NCBI GenBank assembly: GCA_002104985.1
Contig: MCGO01000001.1
Location: 868,001-932,000, forward strand
Reading direction: 5' to 3'
DNA from: Rhizoclosmatium globosum
Taxonomy: Eukaryota; Chytridiomycota; Chytridiomycetes; Chytridiales; Chytriomycetaceae
Length of the DNA stretch: 64,000 nucleotides
Each line of letters begins with the position of its first letter. Within the stretch, counting starts at the first letter, position 1. Below, one piece after another: positions 1 through 10,499 of this stretch. The notes beneath the pieces are model-generated. The model saw nothing but the letters and a program-made list of their open reading frames with translations. It was not told the origin of the DNA and did no database searches. A program made the translations under genes and the position numbers.

Positions 1-701
1 TTTCGGTAGAGCTTGTGGACGTGGTAGAGCTTGTGCTTGAAGTACTTGAGGTTGTGGTTGCAACTGGACCTTCAACCGAACTAGTCGCCTGCTCTGTAGT
101 AGCACTTGATACAGACGTCAAGGAGAGAGTTGAAGTGGGAAAAGCTCCACAAGATCCACGATCAATCCATGGAAGGCCCTTTCCAGGAACATCCCAGCTA
201 CCAGCCCACCACTTGGCTTCGTAGTTGACTCCCTCGTAGCTAATTTTTTGTCCACCCAAGTAGAAAAAAGCCTTTGAATCCCAGGCAGTGAAACAAGAGC
301 TTGCAATGGCAGTTGTGGCTGTGCGGTGAAGGTGTTAGTTTTGGCAAGCCAGAAACATTGTAAATACCTTTGGATGGAGCAGCGGAGGTCCCTGTCACTT
401 GAATATCTCCAGCGGTGGTAGCGGAGGGTGAAGTGCCGGAGGAACCAGATCCAGCCGATGAGCAAAGCCCATCCAAAACCCAACCCCCTTCGCCGTTTCC
501 GACAGGATCAAAGCCCTTGTCGACGAAGTACTTGTTGTGATAGTTCTTTCCTTCGAAACTTACAAAGGACTGCTCCTGGTATGCAATGTTGCGATCCCAT
601 TCAGTGTGGCAGGCAGGAGTGTCAGCGCGGGCGACATAAGCTGGGCCTGCTTTGACCAAAGCGGCAACCCCTGTCAGCAGAGAAGCCGTGATGAAGAGCA
701 T
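1..701 (-). CDS. secreted protein with two CBM5/12-like chitin-binding modules (3' end off window)
   Basis: The ATG at 701 opens a signal peptide (MLFITASLLTGVAALVKA). A first cysteine-bounded module follows, with W, FEGKNYHNKYF and GGWVLDGLC, then a Ser/Thr/Gly-rich linker. A short intron is read at 319-367 (GTATTT...CACAG) and joins in frame to a second module with CFTAWDSKAFFYLGG, YEGVNYEAKWW and PWIDRGSC. The order W, Y-x-G-x-x-Y-x-A-K-W, P-W, G-x-C is that of CBM5/12 chitin-binding modules. A Ser/Thr-rich tail runs off position 1, so the C-terminus and any catalytic or anchor segment are unseen. The likely role is binding chitin outside the cell, matching the LPMO-like genes at 5.3-10.4 kb. 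Family call fairly sure; function inferred. Confidence 0.7.
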
Positions 702-1582
702 GATTTTGGGAAAGAAATTGGGGGCGGATCATGCTGTTCTTGAAGGGGTAGCTGTGGAGATGTGAATTTCATTCTGACATTCATTTGGAGATTAAGGCTG
801 ACCCAAAGTGACAGGTGGGCAGTTGCTGACCGCTATCTTAAATAACAGCAATACCAGCCGTAAATAACTGAGGGATACGGAATGGTGCAAGTCGCCAGAG
901 TTGTTGAACTGTGACAGGAAATCTTCAAATTCGATTTGAGGAAATCTCCATGTTTCATGTTTATGTAAGCTTTGTCGACAAATATTCGCATCCTAACACG
1001 ATATCACAAAAGCGGCTTTGATGATAAGTAAAAGTTTCTACGGAGCGAGTCAATGCAAGCAAGACGAGACCCATTCCTTGTCCAAATGTGTCAAAGTCAC
1101 ATGACGGTTGTGTCTGACCTTCATAATTGAAAGACACCCGTGATGGCGTCACCAATGGTGGATGGAGCGTGGCATCTAATCGACTGTTGAATGCGAGAGT
1201 CATAATAAACTTGAAGGTTGAGAAAAAGGGGGGACTTGCAGCTGAAATCTTCAGTGGTTCCTTCCCATTCAAATTAAAGATAATTTAAAACACAGTGTTT
1301 TCAATTATGTGACTTAAATCTCATCCTACAAGCTTCTACGACTGCTCAAACGTGGATATATCATTACTTCAAAAGTACAAAGGCTGCCATGATGATGACC
1401 TTGAACATCATGAAAAGGGACCAAGTAACTACACGACGATCATCATCCAAAGAACATGCTGTAAATCGACATGCAGCACTGTTCGAAAGCACTCATGAGC
1501 TCGATTTCAGCGGATGACCGCGATATACAGGAAAGAATGAAAAAGTAAGTTGGAATTTGTTTATTTGAAAATCAACAGATAG
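702..1582. other. intergenic, no gene seen
   Basis: Some 880 bases between the chitin-binding gene and the first C2H2 gene, which are both leftward. The only long frame (961-1272, minus) has no recognisable domain, no splice context and no codon pattern to set it apart. It presumably holds the promoter of the chitin-binding gene and the 3' end of the C2H2 gene. Confidence 0.5.
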
Positions 1583-2287
1583 TCATTTGATACTAGCAAT
1601 ACAATTCAGTCTCATGTGTCGCTTCAGAGCATCCGCGCGACTAAACCATTTGTTGCAAACACGACACTCATGCGTTTCTTCATCGTTTTCAGTTGGATGA
1701 ACACTTGCGTTGTGACGTGTCAAGTCATATTTCCTACCAAACTTTATATCACACAGGGAACAATACATTTCTTCGGGAGTGGGTGGCTTATTGCAGCGAG
1801 TGCGTCTCTTCTTTTGGATTTGGGATATCGTCTTGTTGTGCGCGTAGTTACGAGCCGCTAAAGGCTGTACTGTAGGTGAAGGGTTTGGGTCAACAACCTG
1901 GCTGACGTGAACCATTCTTGAATCCATTTCGAACTGTGGCGAAGGAGAGAAGAGAGGCAACAGATTGGGTACATCGCTTGAAGGAGGACTTGGGAATCCA
2001 TGATAATGATACAAGGGAGGGGTCATTGGAGGCGGACCTGAAGGCGTCGTAGTTGCCATTGAAGGTGGACTGAAGTGCTGCTGAAGAGGGCTGACAGAGG
2101 CAGGATATGCTGAGAATGATGACACGGAATGTTCAAGCTCTTGCATCTGTTGGCCATGAAGTATGAGCTGATGCTGCAGCGAAGGTAAAGTAACATTCTT
2201 TGCTGCACAAGAGCGGAACAGTTGCCAAACGGATGGCAGCGGAGCCTCAAGTGGCGATGAAAGGCCCGATGTGCGTGGGTATGGCAT
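1583..2287 (-). CDS. C2H2 zinc-finger protein, two C-terminal fingers
   Basis: Intronless frame from the ATG at 2287 to TGA at 1583-1585. The first two thirds are Pro/Ser/Gln-rich and low in complexity, as in fungal activators. A basic patch (KKRRTRC) leads into two C2H2 fingers at the very C-terminus: YCSLCDIKFGRKYDLTRH (C-x2-C-x12-H) and HECRVCNKWFSRADALKRH, the latter with a variant last ligand (C) after the His. A nuclear DNA-binding regulator is likely; the target is unknown. It is paralogous to the next gene, with the same finger order, spacing and C-terminal placement, so the two are a tandem duplicate. Confidence 0.75.
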   Translation of the reverse strand: MPYPRTSGLSSPLEAPLPSVWQLFRSCAAKNVTLPSLQHQLILHGQQMQELEHSVSSFSAYPASVSPLQQHFSPPSMATTTPSGPPPMTPPLYHYHGFPSPPSSDVPNLLPLFSPSPQFEMDSRMVHVSQVVDPNPSPTVQPLAARNYAHNKTISQIQKKRRTRCNKPPTPEEMYCSLCDIKFGRKYDLTRHNASVHPTENDEETHECRVCNKWFSRADALKRHMRLNCIASIK

Positions 2288-2765
2288 CGTTGTATTGTCT
2301 TTGCTTCGAAGGTATTTCAAAGAGTGTTCTGGCCGTTTTTATGAGGGCACAATGATAGCCTTCAATCCAGCCTCCAAATTTCGGAGGCGACAGCTTGCGT
2401 TTCACCCACGTTCATCGACGAAGGAAACTACCTGACAGTTCCCTATACTTTTGAGTAATGTTCCAGAGGATGGAGCCCTTCCCTTCCCCTTTCTTGTGAG
2501 TAATCATCAAAGCGAGATCTCCTCCATCTCCCATTGAAATTGCCACAGCCTGCACAGCCTGCACTATACTGTTCAACTTGCCATTATAACAGTTTTCATT
2601 TATTAGGTGGAGCTCAAAGTCTCCACGAATTTCCTCCCCTCTTTACTTAATGGCGATTTTTGTCGGAAGTGTGCACTGTTCGCCTCCAATATTGCCACAT
2701 CAGCCTCCACAAAATCTTTTCACATCAATAATTACTAAAAAAATCGTACAAAAATACACATCTAT
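2288..2765. other. intergenic between the two C2H2 genes
   Basis: About 480 bases, AT-rich near 2700-2765, forming the promoter side of one zinc-finger gene and the 3' flank of the other. No further coding signal or RNA gene was seen. Confidence 0.4.
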
Positions 2766-4045
2766 TTATTCAGTTCTACCCCTTAAACACTTTACTTTAA
2801 CATGCCTCCTCAACGCATCTGGACGACTAAAAACTTTCCCACATAAATGACACTCATTCGCCATCGCCTCCTCCATCGTTTTGGGATGTGCTGACAGAAA
2901 ATGCCGTTGCAAGTCGTGTTTTCGACCGAAGGTTACATTGCATACCTTGCATTCGAATATCATTGTGGCGGTCTGCACCTCTGCTGGTTTTGCTACGGGA
3001 TACGGCGCAACACGAGGTGTAGGAGAAATAGGGAGCTTTGCTGGTGAAAGTTGCGGTGCTTGCGCTAAAGCTGGAGCGATTGTTGAGGTTGGTGTATCAA
3101 TTGATGGAGATAATGGAAGAGGGGAAACTGGATTTGACGGTCCGTTTGATTTAATGAGCATTGGCGGAGACAGTGAAGTGGATGAACCAATGATTGGTGG
3201 CGCTGGAAGACTTGAGATAGTAATGGTGATGAGGCTGAAATCACAGTCTGGGGTACTAGAGGAGAAGAGTATGAAATATTATTTTGCATAGAGTGTCTTC
3301 GAATATTGCTAGTGGCTTGCTCAATTTGCTGATATTGAAACTGATGAGAGGCAAGCTGGTTATGAAGTGATGGAAGTGCTCCACTCGTAGGATGTGAAGA
3401 TGACTGGTGGATAGCTCTCCGAAATTCTTGTGATGGACCCTGGGGCGGTCCAGATGGTACCATAATGACAAGAACTTGTGGTTGTTGAGGCGCAAATTTT
3501 GAAGCTCCTTGAGGGCTTGGTACAATCATATTCTGCAGTGCCAACGATGGATGGGAGGATAGAAGACTCGTCGCAGTTTGATATAGTTGTGAATAAGGCG
3601 AGACAAGTATCGAGGATGCTACGGCGGCTGTAGGTGAATGTTGCACTGTCATGGGTGTACTGGAACCGTTGTGCGACCCTCGAGACGTTGCCAGCATTGA
3701 CCCGCCATTATGGCTTTGTAGTTGATATTGACTAAATTGTTGAGCTGGTAGTTGGTTCAGCGTCTGCGATCCAAGTTGCATTTGGGGAGGACAAGACGTC
3801 GGCATCATTCGAAATGGATACGATTGATATTGTCGCTGATCTTGAAGGTAGCCGTTGAAACGAGGTTGAGGCGACATCAGCAATGGAAGCGATTGGTAGA
3901 GTGTTTTTTGAACTTTCTTATTGGGCTTGCGATAATTTCCAAATAGAGTTGGACTCTTTTTTGCCACAACAACGAAAAGTGTGTCGATTTCAGTCCATCG
4001 TGGCGTCGAACCACTCAAAGTATCAGTAAAGCACTCCTCGTTCAT
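2766..4045 (-). CDS. C2H2 zinc-finger protein, paralogue of the preceding gene
   Basis: The 5' frame begins at ATG 4045 (an alternative start MSPQPRFNGY lies at 3877) and is long, Gln/Ser/Pro-rich and low in complexity. The 3' frame ends at 2766-2768 with two fingers: FECKVCNVTFGRKHDLQRH and NECHLCGKVFSRPDALRRH, again with the last ligand a cysteine (VKC). The frames overlap and differ by one base. Adding one C to the C-run near 3247 joins them without a stop, so I treat this as one gene with an apparent one-base deletion rather than two genes; a small intron is the alternative. Likely a nuclear regulator of unknown target. Confidence 0.7.
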
Positions 4046-4403
4046 AACACTCTGAAAGCATTGGAGTATCTTTTATCCGTAAGGAAGCGTTATGGTTTCA
4101 ATATCTGACGGAGGCACTCATTTGAACTTGTTTGGCTTTCTTTGTGCAACCTAAAAACGTAATTTTGCATTTGAACTTGATTGGAGCACAAGTTGCCACC
4201 AGAATAGTATTGTTGAACCCAGAGCACATTTGGCCACCTGTCATTTATGCTCATATGTACAAGAAACTTCATGACTACCAGGCACAAGTGCATGGGTTCT
4301 CACACCTCAGCGAATACATACATTCGAAAAAATGTATACTCTATAAACAGGCAAGAAAGTGTTCTGAAGTAGTTCGAACTGCAATAAGGAACTTCTCCAC
4401 AAA
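4046..4403. other. divergent intergenic region
   Basis: Between the leftward C2H2 gene (start 4045) and the rightward adenylyltransferase-like gene (start 4404), so it should contain both promoters. Short overlapping frames on each strand show no domain. No clear motif picked out. Confidence 0.4.
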
Positions 4404-5177
4404 ATGGTGTCCAATGAAACACCCATTGTGAAGTTGGTCGCCAACTTTCGTCGCCTTTACCTCAGCCTCTCTCCACAGGAACTAGAATCTTACCAGTTGT
4501 TAGTTCTCATCTCGACAGGGACATTCGCTCCAGTCCACTTAGGCCACGTTGCAATGATGGAACAAGCAAAGCTTCACATTGAATCCACAAACCCCAACCA
4601 CCTTGTGCTCGCTGGATATCTGTCTCCATCTCATGATCATTATACATCTTATAAGCTCGGCAGATTGAACGTATCTGCCCCCCATCGAATTAAAATGTGT
4701 CACTTGGCCACAGAAACATCTACGTGGATGGACGTGGATCCATGGGAAAGCATTCAATCCCGTTTCAAAGATTATCCTCAAGTCGTTGTACGACTTAGCT
4801 ACTATCTCAATGAGAATACGGAACTTCAAGAGTTACTTTCCCATACATCCTTACATTTCCCGAAAATTCGAGTCGTATATGTCTGTGGGCGCGATCACGC
4901 AATGAAATGCAGTTTAAGGATATTATTTGGTGGAGTTGCAGTCGTTGAAAGAGACCAGAATTCAAAGTCGTTGGAGATTGAGCTGCAGGAGCGTATGCTG
5001 AAAATGATGGGACCAAGATTTTCTGAAAGATGTTGGATTGTTCCAGGAAACAATGACGCTCTTACTGTCAGTTCAACGCAAGTTCGGACTCTTTTACTTG
5101 AAAAGGAATCGGATATCACCCCATTATGTGGAAGTGCTGTTGCGGGGTATATTCTTGAGAATCAGTTATGGACTTAA
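4404..5177 (+). CDS. nicotinamide/nicotinate mononucleotide adenylyltransferase-like protein
   Basis: Single-exon frame of 257 residues. The nucleotidyltransferase signature GTFAPVHLGH (residues about 39-48) fits the G-x-F-x-P-x-H-x-G-H motif that binds ATP. The late motif SSTQVR (about 224-229) matches the I-S-S-T-x-x-R signature of the NMNAT family. A VCGRDHAMK stretch between them corresponds to the G-x-D strand region. Expected reaction: ATP plus NMN (or NaMN) gives NAD (or deamido-NAD) plus pyrophosphate, in the salvage or de novo NAD route. The length is shorter than many fungal NMNATs, so a divergent cytidylyltransferase-fold enzyme cannot be excluded. Same strand as the LPMO-like genes that follow, with no evident functional link. 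Confidence 0.7.
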   Translation: MVSNETPIVKLVANFRRLYLSLSPQELESYQLLVLISTGTFAPVHLGHVAMMEQAKLHIESTNPNHLVLAGYLSPSHDHYTSYKLGRLNVSAPHRIKMCHLATETSTWMDVDPWESIQSRFKDYPQVVVRLSYYLNENTELQELLSHTSLHFPKIRVVYVCGRDHAMKCSLRILFGGVAVVERDQNSKSLEIELQERMLKMMGPRFSERCWIVPGNNDALTVSSTQVRTLLLEKESDITPLCGSAVAGYILENQLWT

Positions 5178-5284
5178 AGGAATGAAGTTGCATTTGATAT
5201 CATTAATTCGCAGGGGATATTCTGGAGGAGCATGCCATATTTTGGTGGCTGAGACAGACAGAAAAAGAGGAAAAAGAAAGAAAC

Positions 5285-6707
5285 ATGATTTACATGAGCA
5301 CAAGCACTTTGATTCTCTGCTTCCTCATCCGCCTTCACCTCGTGGCAGCACATGGAATGATGACGTGGCCATCGCCGCGGGTCGTTGCCGGCGATGCCTC
5401 GAATGGATTCACAATTGCGCGATCGGCGTCGGCGGATCCGTGCCACGGCCTTTCCGCCGGCGACTCGAAGACGACGGTGTCCGGCGGCTCGGCGCTGGTT
5501 GATTATGTCATCACTGCGTTCCACAATGGTTTGTTGCGTTGCTCTGGTTGAAGCGGTATTGGGTACTGACAAGGACACCACTTTGACAGGAGGATGCACA
5601 GTCTACATCGACAGAGGAAGTGGGTGGGAGGTAAGACAGTTAAAGCTTCTGATTTGGTTTGTGTGCTCATTCTGCCTTCGTTTGAATTAGAGTATTGGAA
5701 GCGATTCGTCTTGTGGATCTTCAAACCACGCAGGCCAAATCAAGGTCAATATCCCAAGCGGAGACTACAAAGCTGTTATTCGTTGGACTTACTACACGGA
5801 TAATGGCTCAGGAGAAGTTTTCAACACTTGGTGAGAACTGGAGCGACATCTGACAACCAACCAAATATAAATCTAATCATCATTCCACAGTGCCGATGTC
5901 ACCGTCTCTTCCACGGGCACAAACACCCACTCCACCGAAAACATTGGCATGGACTCCTGCACCCAGAGTGACGACCTTGTTTGCACAGGAACAACCAAAG
6001 ACGATGGATTCGCTCAGTGTGCTGCCGTCGCCGTCCAGGGCACTGGCGTCTGGTTCCAAAAGTCTTGCCCAAAAGGAACAGGTTGTTATCAGGCTGTTCA
6101 AAGTAATCCGGCCCTCGGAATCTTGGGAAAGATCACATGTGGTCCACCTTCCGATTCAAACAACGTTGTTGTTCCTGCCGCTCATGTAGTCCAGCATTCT
6201 CCAGAAGCAGTCGTAATTACCAGTACAAGTACGACTACAACTACGACTTCAACTACAAGCACGACAACAACAACCACGACTTTGAATGACCCTACTTCTG
6301 CAAACTCAATCGCCACTACCACCACCACAACTGTTGCATCTACAGCTGAACTGATACCAGTATCTTCCACAAGCACTCGATTCTATTCGATTCAATCTTC
6401 AACTGCCTCTGTATTTGCCTCTGCTAACTCTGCACAGACGATTCTTCCATCCAACTCAACAAACACCACAAAAGCTGTCGCTTCTGCGGCTGCTACAGCT
6501 GGATTCGAGGCAATGTCTCAAAGTCTATCCAATACGGCCAATTCTGGTTTGTCTGGTGGCGCCATTGCTGGAATAGTCCTTGCTGTCCTTGCGGTAGTTG
6601 CAGCAGCTGTAGGTGCTGTTCTTTACCGACGAAAACAAGCCAGCAATGTGTCCAGCGACTTGAAGGAGCAACTGGGTAAAAGTTCCGACTTTAGCACTGC
6701 CGCTTAA
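5285..6707 (+). CDS. LPMO-like chitin-active protein 1, CBM19-like module, membrane anchor
   Basis: Exons 5285-5528, 5590-5630, 5691-5830 and 5891-6707, all GT-AG and all in phase. A signal peptide ends ...LVAA, so the mature protein starts HGMMTWPSPR. His1, a second His in ITAFHNGG and a Phe in GEVFNTC fit a copper histidine brace, laid out as in AA11-type enzymes. A cysteine module follows (SCTQSDDLVC, FAQCAAV, VWFQKSCPKGTGC, KITCG) resembling chitin-binding CBM19. Then come a long Thr/Ser linker and one TM helix (GAIAGIVLAVLAVVAAAVG) before a basic tail YRRK. Likely role: oxidative cleavage or binding of chitin at the cell surface. The AA family is not certain. First of three tandem paralogues. 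Confidence 0.65.
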
Positions 6708-6859
6708 AATGACTCTCGATTCGATTTTATTCCGCTTTAGTTTTCTCGTTTTTCTTTTAAGCACCTTTGCGCGTGCAGAAATGATACAATAGATTGCAAA
6801 TACTTCATTTTAACTTTTTTCCTATTCATATGTTGCCAAGACTAAACCAGAAGACAAAT

Positions 6860-8479
6860 ATGACGCCTTTGATGTTATTACTCGTCGCTTCGCTTCTCAC
6901 ACTCACCAACGCGCATGGATTCATGCAATGGCCACTGCCTCGATTAGTTCCAGGCGATGCGAATAACGGGTATCAAGTTGCAAGATCTGCTTCAACTGAT
7001 CCTTGTCACGGTCTCGCCGCCGGTTCCGTGTTGACATCGCCATTGACTGGCGGATCTGCAAGCATCGATTACGTTGTGACAGCGGCGCATAATGGTGACT
7101 AGTGTATGCGCTTGCCCAGGCCAGAAGTCTGACATTCAAAACGACAAATAGGAGGTTGCACCGTATTTATTGACAGAGGCAAGGGCTGGGAGGTGAGTCA
7201 AACAGAGTCTTGTTAACTGCTTGCGTTGAATTCACTAACTGAGCTATCTGCCTGCAGACAATCGGTTCTGATCCATCTTGTGGCTCTACACCTCATTCAG
7301 GATCAATCTCCGTAAACATCCCATCAGGAGACTACAGCGCCGTCATTCGATGGTTCTATCAATCAGACAATGGATCCGGAGAGCAGTTCAACACCTGGTA
7401 AGGAACTGAACGATAACTGATAAGCATGCTCACTTTCAGCCACCAAAAAACTTAGCGCCGATGTCACTGTATCATCCACAGGAAGCAACGCCCACACTAC
7501 TGTACCATCAGTCTCTACTGATGCGTGCTCACAAAGTGACGACATGGAATGTAATGGATCAGGTAAGCATTTAGTCAAAAACACTCAACACTATAATGAC
7601 AAATGCAAATCTCCACTTATCAGGTTTTAATCAATGTGCTGCTGTGAATATGATGACCCATACGGGAACTGGTTTTACAAACCGTGTCCACAGGGACAGA
7701 CTTGCGCCGTGGTGGTTGAGAGTAACCCTGCGCGTGGGATCTTGGGGAAAATTGAGTGTCAGTTTGGTGGATCTTCTTCTGGATCTGATTATGGAGGAAA
7801 TGTCGTGGTTGCTCAATCGCCGACTCCTACTCCAGTTGTTGTGGCTCAACTTCCAGTAACGACTCAGGCGGCTCCGGTTGTTATTACAACAACCGAAGTT
7901 TTGATGGTCACGACTCAAGCTGCTCCTCAACCTCCAGCTGTAGTCGTAGCGGAAGTTCTTTCCACTTTGCCGGTGATTGCTACGACTGTAACAACGACAA
8001 CAACGACAACCACCACGACGACCACAATTATTTCTGAAATTATTGTCACAAATGCTGCTGTCACCATCGATGCTATCGTTACTCCAGCTCCCTCTCCAGC
8101 GACGACCTTGACCACAACAACAACCGCAAGCGCCAATAACTCAACTCAAGATTCTGTAAACCCAACCAATACAATTACCAGCATCTCAGCAAAAGACAAT
8201 GTGTCCTCATTTGCTTCAGTTGCGGTTGTCGCCACAGGAGCAAGAGCCGCAAATGCTGACCCTTTGTATCGCACAGTTTCTGTCGATTCTAACGCCCTGG
8301 GATTCGTCGATCCAGGAACGTCCGGATTGTCAACTGGTGCAATTGCAGGAATCGTCATTGCAGCTTTGGTTGTAGTCACTGCGGCAATCGGAAGTGTGAT
8401 CGTTTATAGAAGAAAGTACACTCAAGTTCCAGTCACAGAGAGCTTGGCTGATGATTCCAATTTTGTTGCGTCTGTGTAA
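6860..8479 (+). CDS. LPMO-like chitin-active protein 2, CBM19-like module, membrane anchor
   Basis: I chose the ATG at 6860 (MTPLMLLLVASLLTLTNA) because cleavage leaves HGFMQWPLPR; upstream in-frame ATGs only lengthen the signal. Exons 6860-7094, 7152-7192, 7258-7397, 7456-7562 and 7624-8479 use the same intron sites as paralogue 1 plus one more inside the cysteine module. Brace residues are conserved (VTAAHNGG, GEQFNTC). The CBM19-like part has CSQSDDMEC, FNQCAAV and NWFYKPCPQGQTC. The reading frame slips by one base between 7640 and 7680; one extra G after GCTGTG restores it, so either the assembly lost a base or the gene is freshly broken. A Thr-rich linker and a TM helix near 8325-8410 close the protein. 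Confidence 0.6.
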
Positions 8480-8797
8480 ATAGCCCACACGCATAATTCA
8501 TACTTTTATACTTTTGACGCGTATTCTTTTTTCGTTGGAAGTTTGGTTTGTTAATAAAGGCTAATGTTATGAGTCATGGAGAAAGTTCATTTTAGAAAGA
8601 CACATTCAAACACCCAAGTTTCACTTAGACACCGACTGAACCTTTGAGGCAGTCAATTTGACCGTTCAAGGAGGCAAAAATGAACCTTTTTCAAAGCCCC
8701 TGGTCTGGGAGACCAATTACCAAGCAAAATACAAGTTCTGCTCTCAAAAAGGAACATTCCAAACCCCTTGAACGTTTCCAAAAAACCCCTTTCTTCA

Positions 8798-10380
8798 ATG
8801 TTCACAACCAAGGCTATTCTGCTTGTCACACTATTCAAACTCGTCAAAGCTCATGGTCTTATGGTCTGGCCCTCACCACGTCTTGAGCCTGGTGACGCTG
8901 GAAACGGATACTGGATTGCCCGAAGTGCAACAAAAGACGCGTGCCATGGTCTTTCTGCTGGACCTGTCTTGACTCCTGCGTTAACCGGTGGATCTGCAAG
9001 TATCGATTATGTGGTGACTGTTGCACACAAAGGTTTGAAAACAATTAGAATTAAGTTGAACACAAATCTCACATTCAAACAGGGGGCTGTCAAGTTTACC
9101 TCGATCGAGGAAATGGGTGGGAGGTAAATATAACGTGAGATTGCTTCGTATAACTGATTGGAGTTTAGCAAATTGGAGAAGACCCAACGTGTGGAGTTTC
9201 TGCCCATACAGGAAGTATTGGAATAACTCTTCCACCAGGAGACTACAACGCAGTAATTCGATGGTATTGGGCCACCGATAATGCAAGTGGAGAAGAGTTC
9301 CAAACATGGTAAATAGTTACGAACAAAAGCGAGCTTATAACTAATTAAAAGAGTCAGTGCGGATATCAAAGTGTCGTCACAAGGTACAAATCTGCACTCG
9401 CCACCTGAGCAGTTCGGCACAAACACTTGCACTCAGACTGGCGATATGATCTGTTACGGAAACGGATATAACGAATGTGGAGCTATTGATCCTGCCACGA
9501 ATAAGGGATACTGGGTACAGAAACCATGTCCTGGTGGCCATATATGCAACCAAATCGGTCTTTCTGATCCGTTGCATAAAGTTCTGGGTCTTGTCGAGTG
9601 TGGATACGGATCTGGAGCTGTTCAAGCACAAATACCCGTGCCTCCAGTGGCCTCCTCGACAAATTCTCCAGTTATTCAGCCAGTAACAACTTCAGCTATT
9701 GTATCTCCAACGCAGATTTCTGTGCCTGCCACCGCAAGTTATGAGTCAATCATAACACGCGTTATTGCGAGCAACACTTTCAGTCCGCAAAATCAAGCTC
9801 GTCAATATCTCCAGACGTTCTGGCAAAAGTCGCAGCCGTCATTGAATCAGCGCCAACATGTGCTCAAGCTTGTGTCTCAAGACTGCATTCCACCACAACG
9901 GCTGACGACCTGACTTCTATCTGCAACAATCTCGACTTATTCATTCCATTAATCGTTGGTTGTGTGAACACTCAATGTTCTCCATTGGTTGACAGTAATT
10001 TTCAAACCGATCTTCAATTGGTTGTAGGACTACTGCCTCAAGTTCCTCAACAATGTTCAGTTCTGCTATCGAAAAAAATGGTGTATGGATTCAGTTTTGC
10101 AACGGATGCTCAAAACAAAATCGTCGGAGTTGTCGCGACGGATGTGAACAACAAAACTATTGCTGTACCTTCTGCATTTGGTGAGCTTTCTTCTGGATTA
10201 AACGCCACCACTGTCTTCGTTACCGCTACGCTTCAGCCTTCAGTTTCAACAATCCCATTGACCACTGCTTTGACTAAGGCTCCAAGTGCCACTGTCCTGA
10301 ATATAAGAGTAGGAAAAGCTGAATCACGAATGGGACTTTCATTGTTTGTATCGTTGGTCTTGTTACTTCTGAGTATTTGA
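8798..10380 (+). CDS. LPMO-like protein 3 with CBM19-like and CFEM-like modules, GPI-type tail
   Basis: ATG 8798 (MFTTKAILLVTLFKLVKA) leaves mature HGLMVWPSPR. Exons 8798-9032, 9083-9123 and 9169-9308, then from 9358, match the paralogues. Brace residues: VTVAHKGG and GEEFQTC. The CBM19-like module has TCTQTGDMIC, YNECGA, YWVQKPCPGGHIC and VECG. After 9785 the frame changes by one base (lost base near 9750, or a roughly 60-bp intron at 9722-9783). It then encodes a segment with regularly spaced Cys (APTCAQACVSRL, TSICNNLDLF, IVGCVNTQC, PQQCS), like the fungal CFEM domain. The end is hydrophobic (GLSLFVSLVLLLLSI) without a basic tail, typical of a GPI signal. So this copy swapped the TM anchor of its sisters for CFEM plus GPI. 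Confidence 0.6.
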
Positions 10381-10499
10381 GCCCTTATGTTTTCTTTATT
10401 TATCTCTATTTATTCAGCATGTCCTTTCAGTCTCTGCATTAATAATGAATGGTTTTGTATTACTATTTACTTTGATTTCACAACTTTCAAAAACCAACG

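Noticed and set aside
961..1272. 103-residue leftward frame upstream of the chitin-binding gene
   Set aside because: No domain, no start or splice context, and no sign of conservation visible.
6182..8136. Valine-rich antisense frames (6182-6376 and 7927-8136)
   Set aside because: They are the complement of the Thr/Ser linker codons of the LPMO-like genes.
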